10,042 bases of DNA, taken from positions 1-10,042 of the forward strand of contig PWWF01000006.1 of the NCBI GenBank assembly GCA_003561595.1, read 5' to 3'. Under the pieces are notes generated by a model. The model saw only the letters and a program-made list of their open reading frames with translations. It did no database searches and was not told where the DNA came from. The position numbers and the translations under genes were made by a program. Positions 1 through 6,234 of this stretch are shown here, one piece after another. The number at the start of each line of letters is the position of its first letter. The first letter of the stretch is position 1. The DNA is from Paracoccaceae bacterium. GTDB taxonomy: Bacteria; Pseudomonadota; Alphaproteobacteria; Rhodobacterales; Rhodobacteraceae.

Positions 1-52
1 CAACGATTCCGCGACCGATGGGGCAGGTGACAGTCAGGGTGTATCGGGACAT
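1..52 (-). CDS. purU: Probable formyltetrahydrofolate deformylase PurU, N-terminal fragment
   Basis: Only the first 17 codons lie in the window; the gene runs off the left edge on the minus strand. The ATG at 52 is preceded by AGGAAA about 8 nt upstream. The peptide reads MSRYTLTVTCPIGRGIV, which resembles the start of the N-terminal ACT domain of PurU proteins (a Y-x-L-T-V-T-C strand followed by RGIV). PurU hydrolyses 10-formyl-THF to formate and THF in the cytosol. Its place just downstream of a THF-dependent demethylase fits a role in recycling THF and removing the C1 unit. A terminator-like hairpin lies between the two genes, so they may be only partly co-transcribed. Seventeen residues is little evidence; another ACT-domain protein is possible. 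Confidence 0.6.
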   Translation of the reverse strand, partial: MSRYTLTVTCPIGRGIV

Positions 53-201
53 GGTCGGTTTCCTGTTCTACGGCGGTCAGCGGGCCTGTTCTGCGCGCCC
101 ATAGCAGCCCGGCAGGGCCGGGGCGAGGGCAAACAACACCGCCTTGCGCGCCGGGGTGGCGGGTCCGGCGCGTGCGCTTGTCTTGTCATCAGTTGGAAAG
201 C
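53..201 (-). other. purU leader with GC-rich hairpins
   Basis: Non-coding stretch between the demethylase terminator and purU. It holds two inverted repeats: CGCGCCGG (147-154) with CCGGCGCG (165-172), and CCCGGC (108-113) with GCCGGG (117-122). Neither is followed by a T run on the minus strand. They may be plain GC-rich structure in the purU leader. I see no convincing promoter here. Confidence 0.35.
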
Positions 202-229
202 GCCCGGGCGTGCTGGTACACGCCCGGAC
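202..229 (-). terminator. Terminator-like hairpin after the O-demethylase gene
   Basis: GCCCGGGCGTG (202-212) pairs with CACGCCCGGAC (219-229) around a 6-nt loop, an 11-bp stem with one G-T wobble. It starts 10 nt past the stop codon of the demethylase gene. On the minus strand the stem is followed by GCTTTCC, a poor T tract, so it may be a weak or partial terminator, or an mRNA-stabilising stem between this gene and purU. Confidence 0.55.
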
Positions 230-238
230 GGGTCTGGC

Positions 239-1645
239 TTAGCTGCCTTTGGTGCGCCAGCTATCGGCGTAGTTTTCGCGCGCTTCCTTGGCGTAGGGCG
301 TTTCCGACACGCGCACGCGGATCTCGGCCTGCTTGTGCCGCTCGGTCGAGGTCTTGGCTGTCGGCTCCGGCTCGCCCCATTTCAGGGTCAGCACATCGCC
401 GATCTGCACCGACTGATCGACCACGCCCAGGCTGAGGACACAGCGCTCATTGTAGCTGTAGCCGTTGAACATGGACATGCCGACCATCTTGTCGCCATGC
501 ATGACCATATCCGCGCTGGACGAGGCATAGTTGGGCTGCGGGAAGTCGATCCACTTGTAGGGCGTGCCTTCCTCAAAGGCCGAGGCGATGACCTTCAGCA
601 CATCCTCGCGGTTCCACTCGAACGTGACTTTCTTGCGGTTGGTGGGGGCGTCCTTCATCTTGGCAAGGGCGTCCTTGCCGATGAAATCGTCCTTTTTCCA
701 GCCGATATAGAAACCGTAGCCCAGTTCGAACGGGTTGACGTAGTAATCCTCGATATTGTCGGACACGAAGCTGCCACCGATGGCGCCTGCGGCCTCATAG
801 CTTTCGGCGGCCAGCCAGTCGCGATAATCCGCCAGCATCCCGTCGCCGGTATAAATGCCCGGCAGAGGCGAGGGGATCCAGCCCGATTCCAGCGTGTTGG
901 TGGAATAGGCGCGGCTGCCGCACTGGGTCAGATCGACACCGGCATCGCGGGCCGCCTGCAGGATGGTCGAATGGATGTAATCCTTGTCCTTGTAGGGACC
1001 CCAGATTTCCAGACCGGGCGCGCCCGACATGCCGTGACGCAGCGCCTGCACCTTTTTCGAGCCGACATTGATCCAGTCGACATGGAAGAACTTGATGTCG
1101 GGGATCGGGCCGCCATTCATCTTCTCGAAGATCCTGGGCGCGTCGGGGCCCTGGATCTGGAAGCGGTAATGTTCGCGCAGAACGCGCTCGCCTTCGGGGC
1201 GCGAGGGGCTGCGCGGGTCATAGCGCAGGCGCACATTCCACGACCCGTAGCTTGCCGCAAACATCAGCCAGTTCGAAGTCGGCGCGCGGCCCACGAGGAT
1301 ATACTTGTCCTCGCGCTCGCGGAAGATGATGTGGTCGCCGATGACATGGCCATTGGGCGTGACCGGCACGAAATGCTTGGCACGGTTCAGGTCGAAATTC
1401 GAGAATCCGTTGATGCCGTGATAGGCGAGGAATTCGGTCGCCTGCGGCCCTTCGACGATCACTTCGTCCATGTGGTGCGACTGATCGAACAGCACGGCCG
1501 AATGGCGCCATGCTTCCTGTTCGACGCGCCAGTTGGAAAATTCGGGTGTGACGACAGGATAGACATACATGCCGATCCTGGAGTTGCGCAGCATCTGAAC
1601 CGGGTTGCCGGCGGCTGCCATTACTGTTGCGAGACTTTGGGTCAT
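239..1645 (-). CDS. ligM: LigM-type THF-dependent aryl O-demethylase (vanillate/3-O-methylgallate O-demethylase family)
   Basis: A 468-residue cytosolic aminomethyltransferase (GcvT)-fold protein, close in length to LigM of Sphingobium SYK-6 (471 aa, from memory). LigM moves the methyl group of methoxy-aromatics such as vanillate or 3-O-methylgallate to tetrahydrofolate, giving the free phenol and 5-methyl-THF. The residues I recall as key in LigM are kept: His58 in FDQSHHM (LigM His60), Arg120 in VGRAP (Arg122) and the catalytic Tyr247 in GSRAYSTNT. Also kept are LESGWIPSPLP, GAIGGSFVS and NIEDYYVNP. The start was set at 1645 because GGAGGA (1652-1657) lies 6 nt upstream; an in-frame ATG at 1690 has no such site and would place operator A (1666-1675) inside the gene. 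Two ATGTATACAY palindromes precede it, so it is probably controlled by the adjacent GntR protein. The family has several paralogues in Rhodobacterales, so the exact substrate is unproven. Confidence 0.88.
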   Translation of the reverse strand: MTQSLATVMAAAGNPVQMLRNSRIGMYVYPVVTPEFSNWRVEQEAWRHSAVLFDQSHHMDEVIVEGPQATEFLAYHGINGFSNFDLNRAKHFVPVTPNGHVIGDHIIFREREDKYILVGRAPTSNWLMFAASYGSWNVRLRYDPRSPSRPEGERVLREHYRFQIQGPDAPRIFEKMNGGPIPDIKFFHVDWINVGSKKVQALRHGMSGAPGLEIWGPYKDKDYIHSTILQAARDAGVDLTQCGSRAYSTNTLESGWIPSPLPGIYTGDGMLADYRDWLAAESYEAAGAIGGSFVSDNIEDYYVNPFELGYGFYIGWKKDDFIGKDALAKMKDAPTNRKKVTFEWNREDVLKVIASAFEEGTPYKWIDFPQPNYASSSADMVMHGDKMVGMSMFNGYSYNERCVLSLGVVDQSVQIGDVLTLKWGEPEPTAKTSTERHKQAEIRVRVSETPYAKEARENYADSWRTKGS

Positions 1646-1651
1646 GTCATG

Positions 1652-1657
1652 TCCTCC
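1652..1657 (-). promoter_or_regulatory. Strong ribosome binding site of the O-demethylase gene
   Basis: GGAGGA on the minus strand, 6 nt before the ATG at 1645. It decides the start between this ATG, an out-of-frame ATG at 1650 and the in-frame upstream ATG at 1690. Confidence 0.8.
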
Positions 1658-1665
1658 CATGCGTG

Positions 1666-1675
1666 ATGTATACAT
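1666..1675. promoter_or_regulatory. GntR operator A (ATGTATACAT)
   Basis: Perfect 10-bp palindrome ATGTATACAT, 20 bp upstream of the demethylase ATG and just before its ribosome binding site. It fits the yGT-N-Acr half-site pattern known for FCD-type GntR regulators. Its place near the likely transcription start suggests repression by blocking RNA polymerase. I could not define a clear -35/-10 pair here. Confidence 0.65.
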
Positions 1676-1730
1676 GAAATGCCGGAACACGACCTGAAAT
1701 GCAAGTCTGATCTGCCAGCCGCGCGCTAAA

Positions 1731-1740
1731 ATGTATACAC
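1731..1740. promoter_or_regulatory. GntR operator B (ATGTATACAC)
   Basis: ATGTATACAC, matching the palindrome of operator A at 9 of 10 positions. It lies 7 bp past the gntR stop codon. Its centre is 65 bp (about 6 helical turns) from that of operator A, a spacing that would allow a looped complex across the demethylase promoter. Confidence 0.6.
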
Positions 1741-1747
1741 GAGCCTG

Positions 1748-2482
1748 TCAGTTGCTGAGCAAGGCGAGGCTGGGAACGCCTTCGCGCAGGGCCGCTTCCT
1801 GTGACAGCAGGAATTCGACATTGCGCCGCGCGGCGCGGGCATGTTCCCGTGTCACGGCCTCGGCGCGGGCGCTTTCGCGCGCGACAATCGCTTCCAGAAT
1901 CGTGTGATGCTGGGCCTGCGCCACCGTCATCGTGCGTTGCAGCGATTCGGGCCTGTTGTGATCTTCCAGAAAGGCCGAAGGTGACGCAAAGGGCAGCGCC
2001 GTGATCCGCGCCAGTTCGCGCTGCAGGGTCGTGCTTTGCGACATCTGCGCCAGTATCGCGTGAAAGCGCGTGTTCAGGCGCGAATAGGCTTCCATATCGA
2101 TGGCGTGGCCCGACAGGATGCGATCAATTTCGCGCAGGATAGTCTGCGCCTGCGCCAGTTGCTCGGGGCCGATGCCGCGTTCGGCGGCATAGCGTGCGGC
2201 GGTCCCTTCCAGCACGCCGCGCAGGTCGATCGTGTCGACCACATCGGCCAGCGCGAAGCTGCGCACCACGAACCCGCCACCGCGCCCGCGTTCCAAAAGC
2301 CCCTCTTCGGCCAGCCGGGACAGCGCGGCCCGGACCGGCGTGCGCGAGGTCGCGAGTTCCTCGGCCAGCGCGACCTCATAAAGCCTGGTGCCGCCGACAA
2401 TGGCACCGCTGAGAATGCGCTGCCGCAGGTCCAGCAGCGCCTTTTGCGTTTGTGACAGGGTATCAGGGGCCATGATGCGCAT
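1748..2482 (-). CDS. GntR-family transcriptional regulator, FCD subfamily
   Basis: A 244-residue DNA-binding regulator. Residues about 12-75 form the GntR winged helix, with the recognition region SRTPVRAALSRLAEEGLLE and a glycine-rich wing. Residues about 80-220 form an all-helical FCD ligand domain with the usual histidines (RFHAIL, QHHTIL, REHARAA) that bind a metal and often a carboxylate effector. It probably represses itself and the downstream O-demethylase, since ATGTATACAT palindromes precede both. The frame is open upstream to a GTG at 2518, but that codon overlaps a likely -10 box and has no well-placed ribosome binding site. I therefore prefer the ATG at 2482; the ATG at 2473 is equally possible, and neither has a strong Shine-Dalgarno. 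Functionally it recalls VanR-type regulators of vanillate demethylation, but the ligand is unknown. Confidence 0.85.
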   Translation of the reverse strand: MRIMAPDTLSQTQKALLDLRQRILSGAIVGGTRLYEVALAEELATSRTPVRAALSRLAEEGLLERGRGGGFVVRSFALADVVDTIDLRGVLEGTAARYAAERGIGPEQLAQAQTILREIDRILSGHAIDMEAYSRLNTRFHAILAQMSQSTTLQRELARITALPFASPSAFLEDHNRPESLQRTMTVAQAQHHTILEAIVARESARAEAVTREHARAARRNVEFLLSQEAALREGVPSLALLSN

Positions 2483-2486
2483 ATCC

Positions 2487-2496
2487 GGGTATACAT
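2487..2496. promoter_or_regulatory. GntR operator D (ATGTATACCC, minus strand)
   Basis: Imperfect copy of the palindrome (minus strand ATGTATACCC), directly before the preferred gntR start and downstream of its probable transcription start. Its centre is 35 bp from operator C. It is consistent with a second, weaker autorepression site. Confidence 0.5.
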
Positions 2497-2509
2497 GAAG
2501 ATGCGTTTG

Positions 2510-2538
2510 AGTATGCACCTTATGTATACATTCGGCAA
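2510..2538 (-). promoter_or_regulatory. Probable gntR promoter with operator in its spacer
   Basis: On the minus strand TTGCCG (2533-2538) and CATACT (2510-2515) are separated by 17 bp, fitting a sigma-70 type -35/-10 pair. The spacer holds the perfect palindrome of operator C. Transcription would start near 2503, ahead of the ATG codons at 2482 and 2473. This argues against the upstream GTG start. Confidence 0.5.
2522..2531. promoter_or_regulatory. GntR operator C (ATGTATACAT)
   Basis: Perfect palindrome ATGTATACAT identical to operator A, placed between the stop codon of the ThDP enzyme gene and gntR, inside the spacer of the likely gntR promoter. The position fits classic autorepression. 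Confidence 0.65.
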
Positions 2539-2557
2539 CTGCCTTGCTCTGATGGCG

Positions 2558-4255
2558 CTAGGGCCGGGTGCGAATGTCGATCAGCGCGGCCCCCTTGCGC
2601 GCCCGGATATGCGCGAGCGCCTGATCCAGCATCCCGGCGAATTCGGCATGTGTCTCGGCCCGCAGCGCCAGCGCGCGCGAGGCGCGGGCGACCAGCGTGA
2701 AATCCGGGCTGGGCTGCAATCCGGTCAGCGGCACCTGATTGGTGCGCGCGGCATGACCATCGGGATACAGCCCCAGCACCGACTGGCGCACCGCCCCCCA
2801 TTCGGCATTGTTCAGCACCAGAATCAGGATCGGCAGGTCCAGCGCCTCGGCGATCTGGTGGCAGGCGACGGGGTTGGCGAACATATAGGAGCCGTCGCCC
2901 ATGGTCGCGATCACCAGCCGGTCGGGATGGGCAAGCTGCATCCCCATCGCCGCGGGCAGCGACCAGCCCAGCCCCCCGGCATGGGGTTCCTGATACCACG
3001 CCTGATGATGGGTCAGCCGCATGGCGGGCATCGGGCAGCCCAGTTCCGACAGGATGGTGGCATCATCACCTTCCAGCGCATCGGACAGGGTGCGCGCGAT
3101 CTGCGCCTTGGTCATGCCCGGCGCATCATCGGGGGCGGCCTCGGCCAGCGCGCTCGCGCGGGCGGCGGCATTGCGCGCCGCGATCTGGTCGAAGCGCGCG
3201 GCCACATCCGCGCCGGCGGTATATCCGGCCAGCGCCTGTTCCAGGGCCTGCAGCGCGGGGCCCGTATCGGCAGCGATGCTCAGATCTGCGCGGAAATTGC
3301 GGATCGGTGTGCGGGCCGCCAGCGGGTTGGGGCCAAGCTGGACGACAAAGGCATCGGATGCCGGGCCATGGGCATCGGGCATCCAGGGGGCCATCACATC
3401 CAGACAGATGATCAGATCGGCCTGTTCCAGCAGCGGCGCCGGGTCCCACGAGGTGCACATGGGGTGATCGCTGGCCATGGCAAGCTGGCTGGCCCAATAC
3501 TGGCAGACCGGGATCGCCCAGTCCCGCGCAATCCGGCCCAGGGCATCGAACCCCTCGGCAGAGCCTGCGCCGCGCTGGGCAAAGATCACCGGAGACGAGG
3601 CGCGCGCAATGCGCGCGGCCAGCGCCTCCAGATCCGCAGGCCCGGCATGAAGGCCATGGGCCTGCATCGCCGGGGGGGCATCCAGCAGATCGGCGGGACA
3701 GGGCGCGCAAAGCACTTCGCGCGGGAGCGAGACATAGATCGGCCCGCGCGGGCCGGACATGGCGATGGCATGGGCGCGGTCCACCAGTTCGGGCACCTGT
3801 TCTGGAAAGCGCAGCTCATAATCCCATTTGCTGGCCTCGCGCACCAGCGCGGTCTGGTCGCGCATTTCCTGCCCCCATCCAATGGGCACCGTGCGCGCCC
3901 CGAAGCGGCCCTTTTCGACTGTGGGCGTGCGGCCCGAAAACAGCAGCACCGGCACATGCTCGACATGGGCGTTCAGCGCCCCGATGGCACAATTGGCCAG
4001 CCCGACATCGGTATGCGCGATCACGGCCTGCGCCTGACCCGTGGCCAGATAATAGCCATGCGCCATGCCCATCGCGGCATGTTCATGCGGGATGGTCAGG
4101 GCATGGGGCAGGGCGATATCCTTGGCCACGGCCTCTGCCAGCCCTTCGATGATGGGCGGGAAATCGGTGCCGGAATTGGCAAAGATGTAATCGACCCCCA
4201 CGGTTTTCAGCCGGGCCAGCAGGGCCGCCCCTGCACTGACAGTCGCATCGCTCAT
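2558..4255 (-). CDS. ThDP-dependent enzyme, acetolactate synthase/benzoylformate decarboxylase-like, substrate unknown
   Basis: A 565-residue cytosolic enzyme with the three-domain fold of COG0028. The N-terminal PYR domain has the catalytic glutamate Glu58 in PHEHAAMGMAHGYY and a histidine, His81, in the AHTDVG loop, a place where benzoylformate decarboxylase also has an active-site histidine. A central domain follows (about 200-345). The C-terminal PP domain has GGLGWSLPAAMG (427-438) and the Mg-ThDP motif GDGSYMF (453-459) with NN at 482-483. Such enzymes decarboxylate or ligate 2-oxo acids. No ilvN-like regulatory subunit is nearby, so biosynthetic acetolactate synthase is unlikely. The start at 4255 has a strong GGAGGAGGAG upstream. 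It is the last gene of a set with two permeases, 27 nt after the AEC gene. Substrate not assignable from sequence. Confidence 0.8.
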   Translation of the reverse strand: MSDATVSAGAALLARLKTVGVDYIFANSGTDFPPIIEGLAEAVAKDIALPHALTIPHEHAAMGMAHGYYLATGQAQAVIAHTDVGLANCAIGALNAHVEHVPVLLFSGRTPTVEKGRFGARTVPIGWGQEMRDQTALVREASKWDYELRFPEQVPELVDRAHAIAMSGPRGPIYVSLPREVLCAPCPADLLDAPPAMQAHGLHAGPADLEALAARIARASSPVIFAQRGAGSAEGFDALGRIARDWAIPVCQYWASQLAMASDHPMCTSWDPAPLLEQADLIICLDVMAPWMPDAHGPASDAFVVQLGPNPLAARTPIRNFRADLSIAADTGPALQALEQALAGYTAGADVAARFDQIAARNAAARASALAEAAPDDAPGMTKAQIARTLSDALEGDDATILSELGCPMPAMRLTHHQAWYQEPHAGGLGWSLPAAMGMQLAHPDRLVIATMGDGSYMFANPVACHQIAEALDLPILILVLNNAEWGAVRQSVLGLYPDGHAARTNQVPLTGLQPSPDFTLVARASRALALRAETHAEFAGMLDQALAHIRARKGAALIDIRTRP

Positions 4256-4282
4256 GGTGCTCTCCTCCTCCGTCTTGCGCGC

Positions 4283-5218
4283 TCAGGGCTGCGTCAGCCC
4301 CAAGCCGAAAATGACAAACTGCAGCGTGATGAACCCGCCCAGCGTGGCGACCAGCAGGCCGAATGCCGCGAACTGGGCCTGCCCGACCCGCGTGGCCAGC
4401 AGCGGAAAGATGGTGATCATCGGCATGGCCGCAAACAGCACCCCGCCCGCCGCCATCATGGGCGAGACGCCGGGCACCAGCAACACGCCCGCGCCCACCG
4501 CCAGCGGGTGCAGCACCAGCTTGCCGCCCACCACCAGCGCCACGGCCCCCAGGCTGCCCGTGGCGGGCAGGCTGGCCAGCATCCCGCCGATGACCAACAG
4601 CGCCAGCGGTGCCGACATCCGCGCCAGCAGATCAAGCGCGGATTGCGCGGGCGGGGGCAGGCTGACCCCCAGCGCTGACACTGCGCCCCCCGCAACCAGT
4701 GCGATCATCAGCGGGTTGCGCAGCACATCGCGCGCCAGCCGCGTGCGCAGTGACGCCACACCATCGCCCCCGGCAATCGCGAACAGGGTCAGTGCGATCG
4801 GCAGGATCACCAGGTTCTCGACGATCAGGCAATGCGCAAAGACCCGGATCGCCGCGTCAGAGCCCAAGAGCGCCTGCCCGATGGGAAAGCCCAGAAAGCC
4901 GCTATTGGCCATGCTCACCCCCAGCGCCATGACCGATGCCACCGGCAGCGACAGCCCCATGGCGTGCCGCGCGATCCCGAAGCAGAGGCCCATGACCGCC
5001 AGCGACCCCAGCGCATAGGCCAGCAGAAAGCCCGGATCGAACGTGTCCTGCACCGGCGTGGTGGCCAGCGCCAGAAAGATCACGGCGGGCAGGGCCACCC
5101 GCACGACGATCTGCCCGGCAGGTGCCACGACATCCGCGCCCAGATAGCCGCTGCGCACGATCAGCCAGCCCAGCGCGATGATAGCGAATATCGGCAGCAA
5201 TGTTTCCAGAAAGACCAT
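4283..5218 (-). CDS. AEC-family permease (auxin efflux carrier-like)
   Basis: A 311-residue inner-membrane protein, almost wholly hydrophobic, with about ten predicted membrane spans in two halves. NSGFLGFP (105-112), a typical motif of the first half, sits before a charged loop (about 152-166), and AMPMITIFPLLAT lies in the second half. The length is usual for AEC proteins such as MdcF-type carriers, which carry organic anions; direction and substrate vary. It starts 10 nt after the TSUP stop codon and ends 27 nt before the ThDP enzyme, so the three are almost surely one transcript. The link to the enzyme suggests a 2-oxo acid, hydroxy acid or dicarboxylate as cargo; this is inference. Confidence 0.82.
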   Translation of the reverse strand: MVFLETLLPIFAIIALGWLIVRSGYLGADVVAPAGQIVVRVALPAVIFLALATTPVQDTFDPGFLLAYALGSLAVMGLCFGIARHAMGLSLPVASVMALGVSMANSGFLGFPIGQALLGSDAAIRVFAHCLIVENLVILPIALTLFAIAGGDGVASLRTRLARDVLRNPLMIALVAGGAVSALGVSLPPPAQSALDLLARMSAPLALLVIGGMLASLPATGSLGAVALVVGGKLVLHPLAVGAGVLLVPGVSPMMAAGGVLFAAMPMITIFPLLATRVGQAQFAAFGLLVATLGGFITLQFVIFGLGLTQP

Positions 5219-5228
5219 GCTGCCCCGC

Positions 5229-5981
5229 CTATGCGCCGTTTATCGCGGCCCCGAATATCGTCTCGAACAGGATCTTGATCGCAATTGCGCCCAGCGTCAG
5301 CAGCATCACCATGTCGAACACCTTGGGCGAGGCGCGCTTGCCCAGCCAGTTTCCCAGCGGTATGGACAGGAATACCAGCCCCAGCGCGCCGAACCCATAG
5401 GCCAGCATCTCCAGGCTCAGCAGCCCCACACCCCAAAGCGCGGGGATCTGCACGGCGGTCATCGTCACGAAAAAGATCGAGATCGTGCCGATAAACGCCT
5501 CTCGCGGCAGTTTCATCGCGTTCAGGAAGGTGATCGAGGCGGGCGCGGAAATCCCTGTCGCACCCTGCAGAAAGCCACCCGCGACCCCGGCCGCCCCGCT
5601 GAGCTTGTCGGCAGTGCTGCGCGCCAATGTCCAGCCGGGGCGCGAGATGCGCAGGCCGATATAGGCCAGCACGGCAAGCGCGACCATCAGCGACAATGTC
5701 TCTTGCGGCAGGATCGACAGCAGCCATGTCCCGACTGCGACGCCCAGCATCCCGCCGCCCGCGAACAGCACCAGAAAGCGGCGCGGCAGCGCCTGCTCGC
5801 GAAAGGCCCATGCCTGCCAGACATTGCTGAGAAGATTGGGCACCACCAGAATCGCCACGGCGGTCTGCACATTGAACAGCATTGTCAGCGCCGGGGCCGC
5901 GATCACCGGCACGCCCGCACCGATTGCCCCTTTCATGACGCCGCCGAGCAGGATGGCCAATACGGCCAGAATGATGGTCAT
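5229..5981 (-). CDS. TSUP family permease (TauE/SafE-like)
   Basis: A 250-residue inner-membrane protein of usual length for the TauE/SafE family, with seven or eight likely spans. The family's internal duplication is visible: GGVMKGAIGAGVP (13-25) in the first half and GGFLQGATGISAP (135-147) in the second. Members export sulfite, sulfoacetate or other small anions, but many are uncharacterised. The start was put at the ATG at 5981, with AAGGGC about 6 nt upstream and a hydrophobic N terminus (MTIILAVLAIL); the open frame reaches 6041 but the extra 20 residues are polar and have no ribosome site. It is the first gene of the TSUP-AEC-ThDP set, divergent from the LysR gene. No sulfonate enzyme is seen nearby, so a sulfur role is not supported. 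Confidence 0.82.
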   Translation of the reverse strand: MTIILAVLAILLGGVMKGAIGAGVPVIAAPALTMLFNVQTAVAILVVPNLLSNVWQAWAFREQALPRRFLVLFAGGGMLGVAVGTWLLSILPQETLSLMVALAVLAYIGLRISRPGWTLARSTADKLSGAAGVAGGFLQGATGISAPASITFLNAMKLPREAFIGTISIFFVTMTAVQIPALWGVGLLSLEMLAYGFGALGLVFLSIPLGNWLGKRASPKVFDMVMLLTLGAIAIKILFETIFGAAINGA

Positions 5982-6006
5982 GGGCAGGCCCTTGCTATCT
6001 GGTATC

Positions 6007-6018
6007 GGCGCGTATTCT
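6007..6018 (+). repeat. 12-bp direct repeat, copy 1 (GGCGCGTATTCT)
   Basis: Exact copy of the sequence at 6119-6130, 112 bp away in the same orientation. It overlaps the putative -10 box of the TSUP operon. A repeat of this length in a 253-bp divergent region may mark binding sites for the neighbouring LysR protein. Confidence 0.5.
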
Positions 6019-6041
6019 GCCGAGGATGGGCGAAGATACAA
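6014..6041 (-). promoter_or_regulatory. Possible promoter of the TSUP-AEC-ThDP operon
   Basis: On the minus strand TTGTAT (6036-6041), a 16-bp spacer and CAGAAT (6014-6019) resemble a sigma-70 promoter, ahead of the TSUP start at 5981. Each box matches consensus only partly, as expected for a regulator-dependent promoter. Weak evidence. Confidence 0.3.
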
Positions 6042-6090
6042 GCGCCCGCGCGAAACTGCACGTTCCGCAGGCGAATGACTTGCGCTTGAA

Positions 6091-6115
6091 AAACCTGTAT
6101 GTATGGCAAGGGTTT
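6091..6115. promoter_or_regulatory. Dyad AAACC-N15-GGTTT in the divergent region
   Basis: Inverted repeat AAACC (6091-6095) and GGTTT (6111-6115), with the spacer starting TGTATGTATGG. It lies about midway between the divergent TSUP and LysR genes, where LysR-type regulators usually bind. A related AACCC-N5-GGGTT dyad occurs at 6164-6178. Candidate operator only. Confidence 0.35.
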
Positions 6116-6118
6116 GGC

Positions 6119-6130
6119 GGCGCGTATTCT
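6119..6130 (+). repeat. 12-bp direct repeat, copy 2 (GGCGCGTATTCT)
   Basis: Second exact copy of GGCGCGTATTCT. It is followed directly by a perfect hairpin-forming repeat, GCTGGC (6132-6137) and GCCAGC (6141-6146), in the upstream region of the LysR gene. Confidence 0.5.
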
Positions 6131-6163
6131 TGCTGGCGCTGCCAGCGGTTGCGCGATACTTAT

Positions 6164-6178
6164 AACCCGGTCAGGGTT
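6164..6178. promoter_or_regulatory. Palindrome AACCC-N5-GGGTT upstream of the LysR gene
   Basis: A 15-bp dyad, AACCC (6164-6168) and GGGTT (6174-6178), preceded by an AT-rich ACTTATAA stretch that may be the -10 region of the LysR gene. The position suits autoregulation. It shares the ACC/GGT arms of the dyad at 6091-6115. Confidence 0.4.
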
Positions 6179-6234
6179 TGAATATGGCTGCGGATGTCCC
6201 AGGCATCTGCCCCTGCACCGCATCGGAGGAGTGC

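Noticed and set aside
239..1645. Glycine cleavage T protein or DMSP demethylase DmdA
   Set aside because: The protein is about 100 residues longer and has LigM-specific segments (LESGWIPSPLP, NIEDYYVNP) and the LigM catalytic residues; no gcvH or gcvP is nearby.
335..1666. 443-codon open frame on the plus strand
   Set aside because: It lies antisense to the well-supported LigM-type gene. The frame is open because of high GC and codon bias, and its product resembles no family.
2558..4255. Sulfoacetaldehyde acetyltransferase (Xsc), considered because of the TSUP gene and TRAP operon
   Set aside because: The PYR-domain and active-site loop sequences do not look like Xsc, and no pta or taurine genes are seen.
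2558..4255. Biosynthetic acetolactate synthase (IlvB)
   Set aside because: No ilvN or ilvC lies next to it, and the gene sits in a permease operon.
2495..4678. 727-codon open frame on the plus strand
   Set aside because: It is antisense to the ThDP enzyme and the AEC permease. The Arg/Gly/His/Gln-rich product is typical of a shadow of a GC-rich gene.
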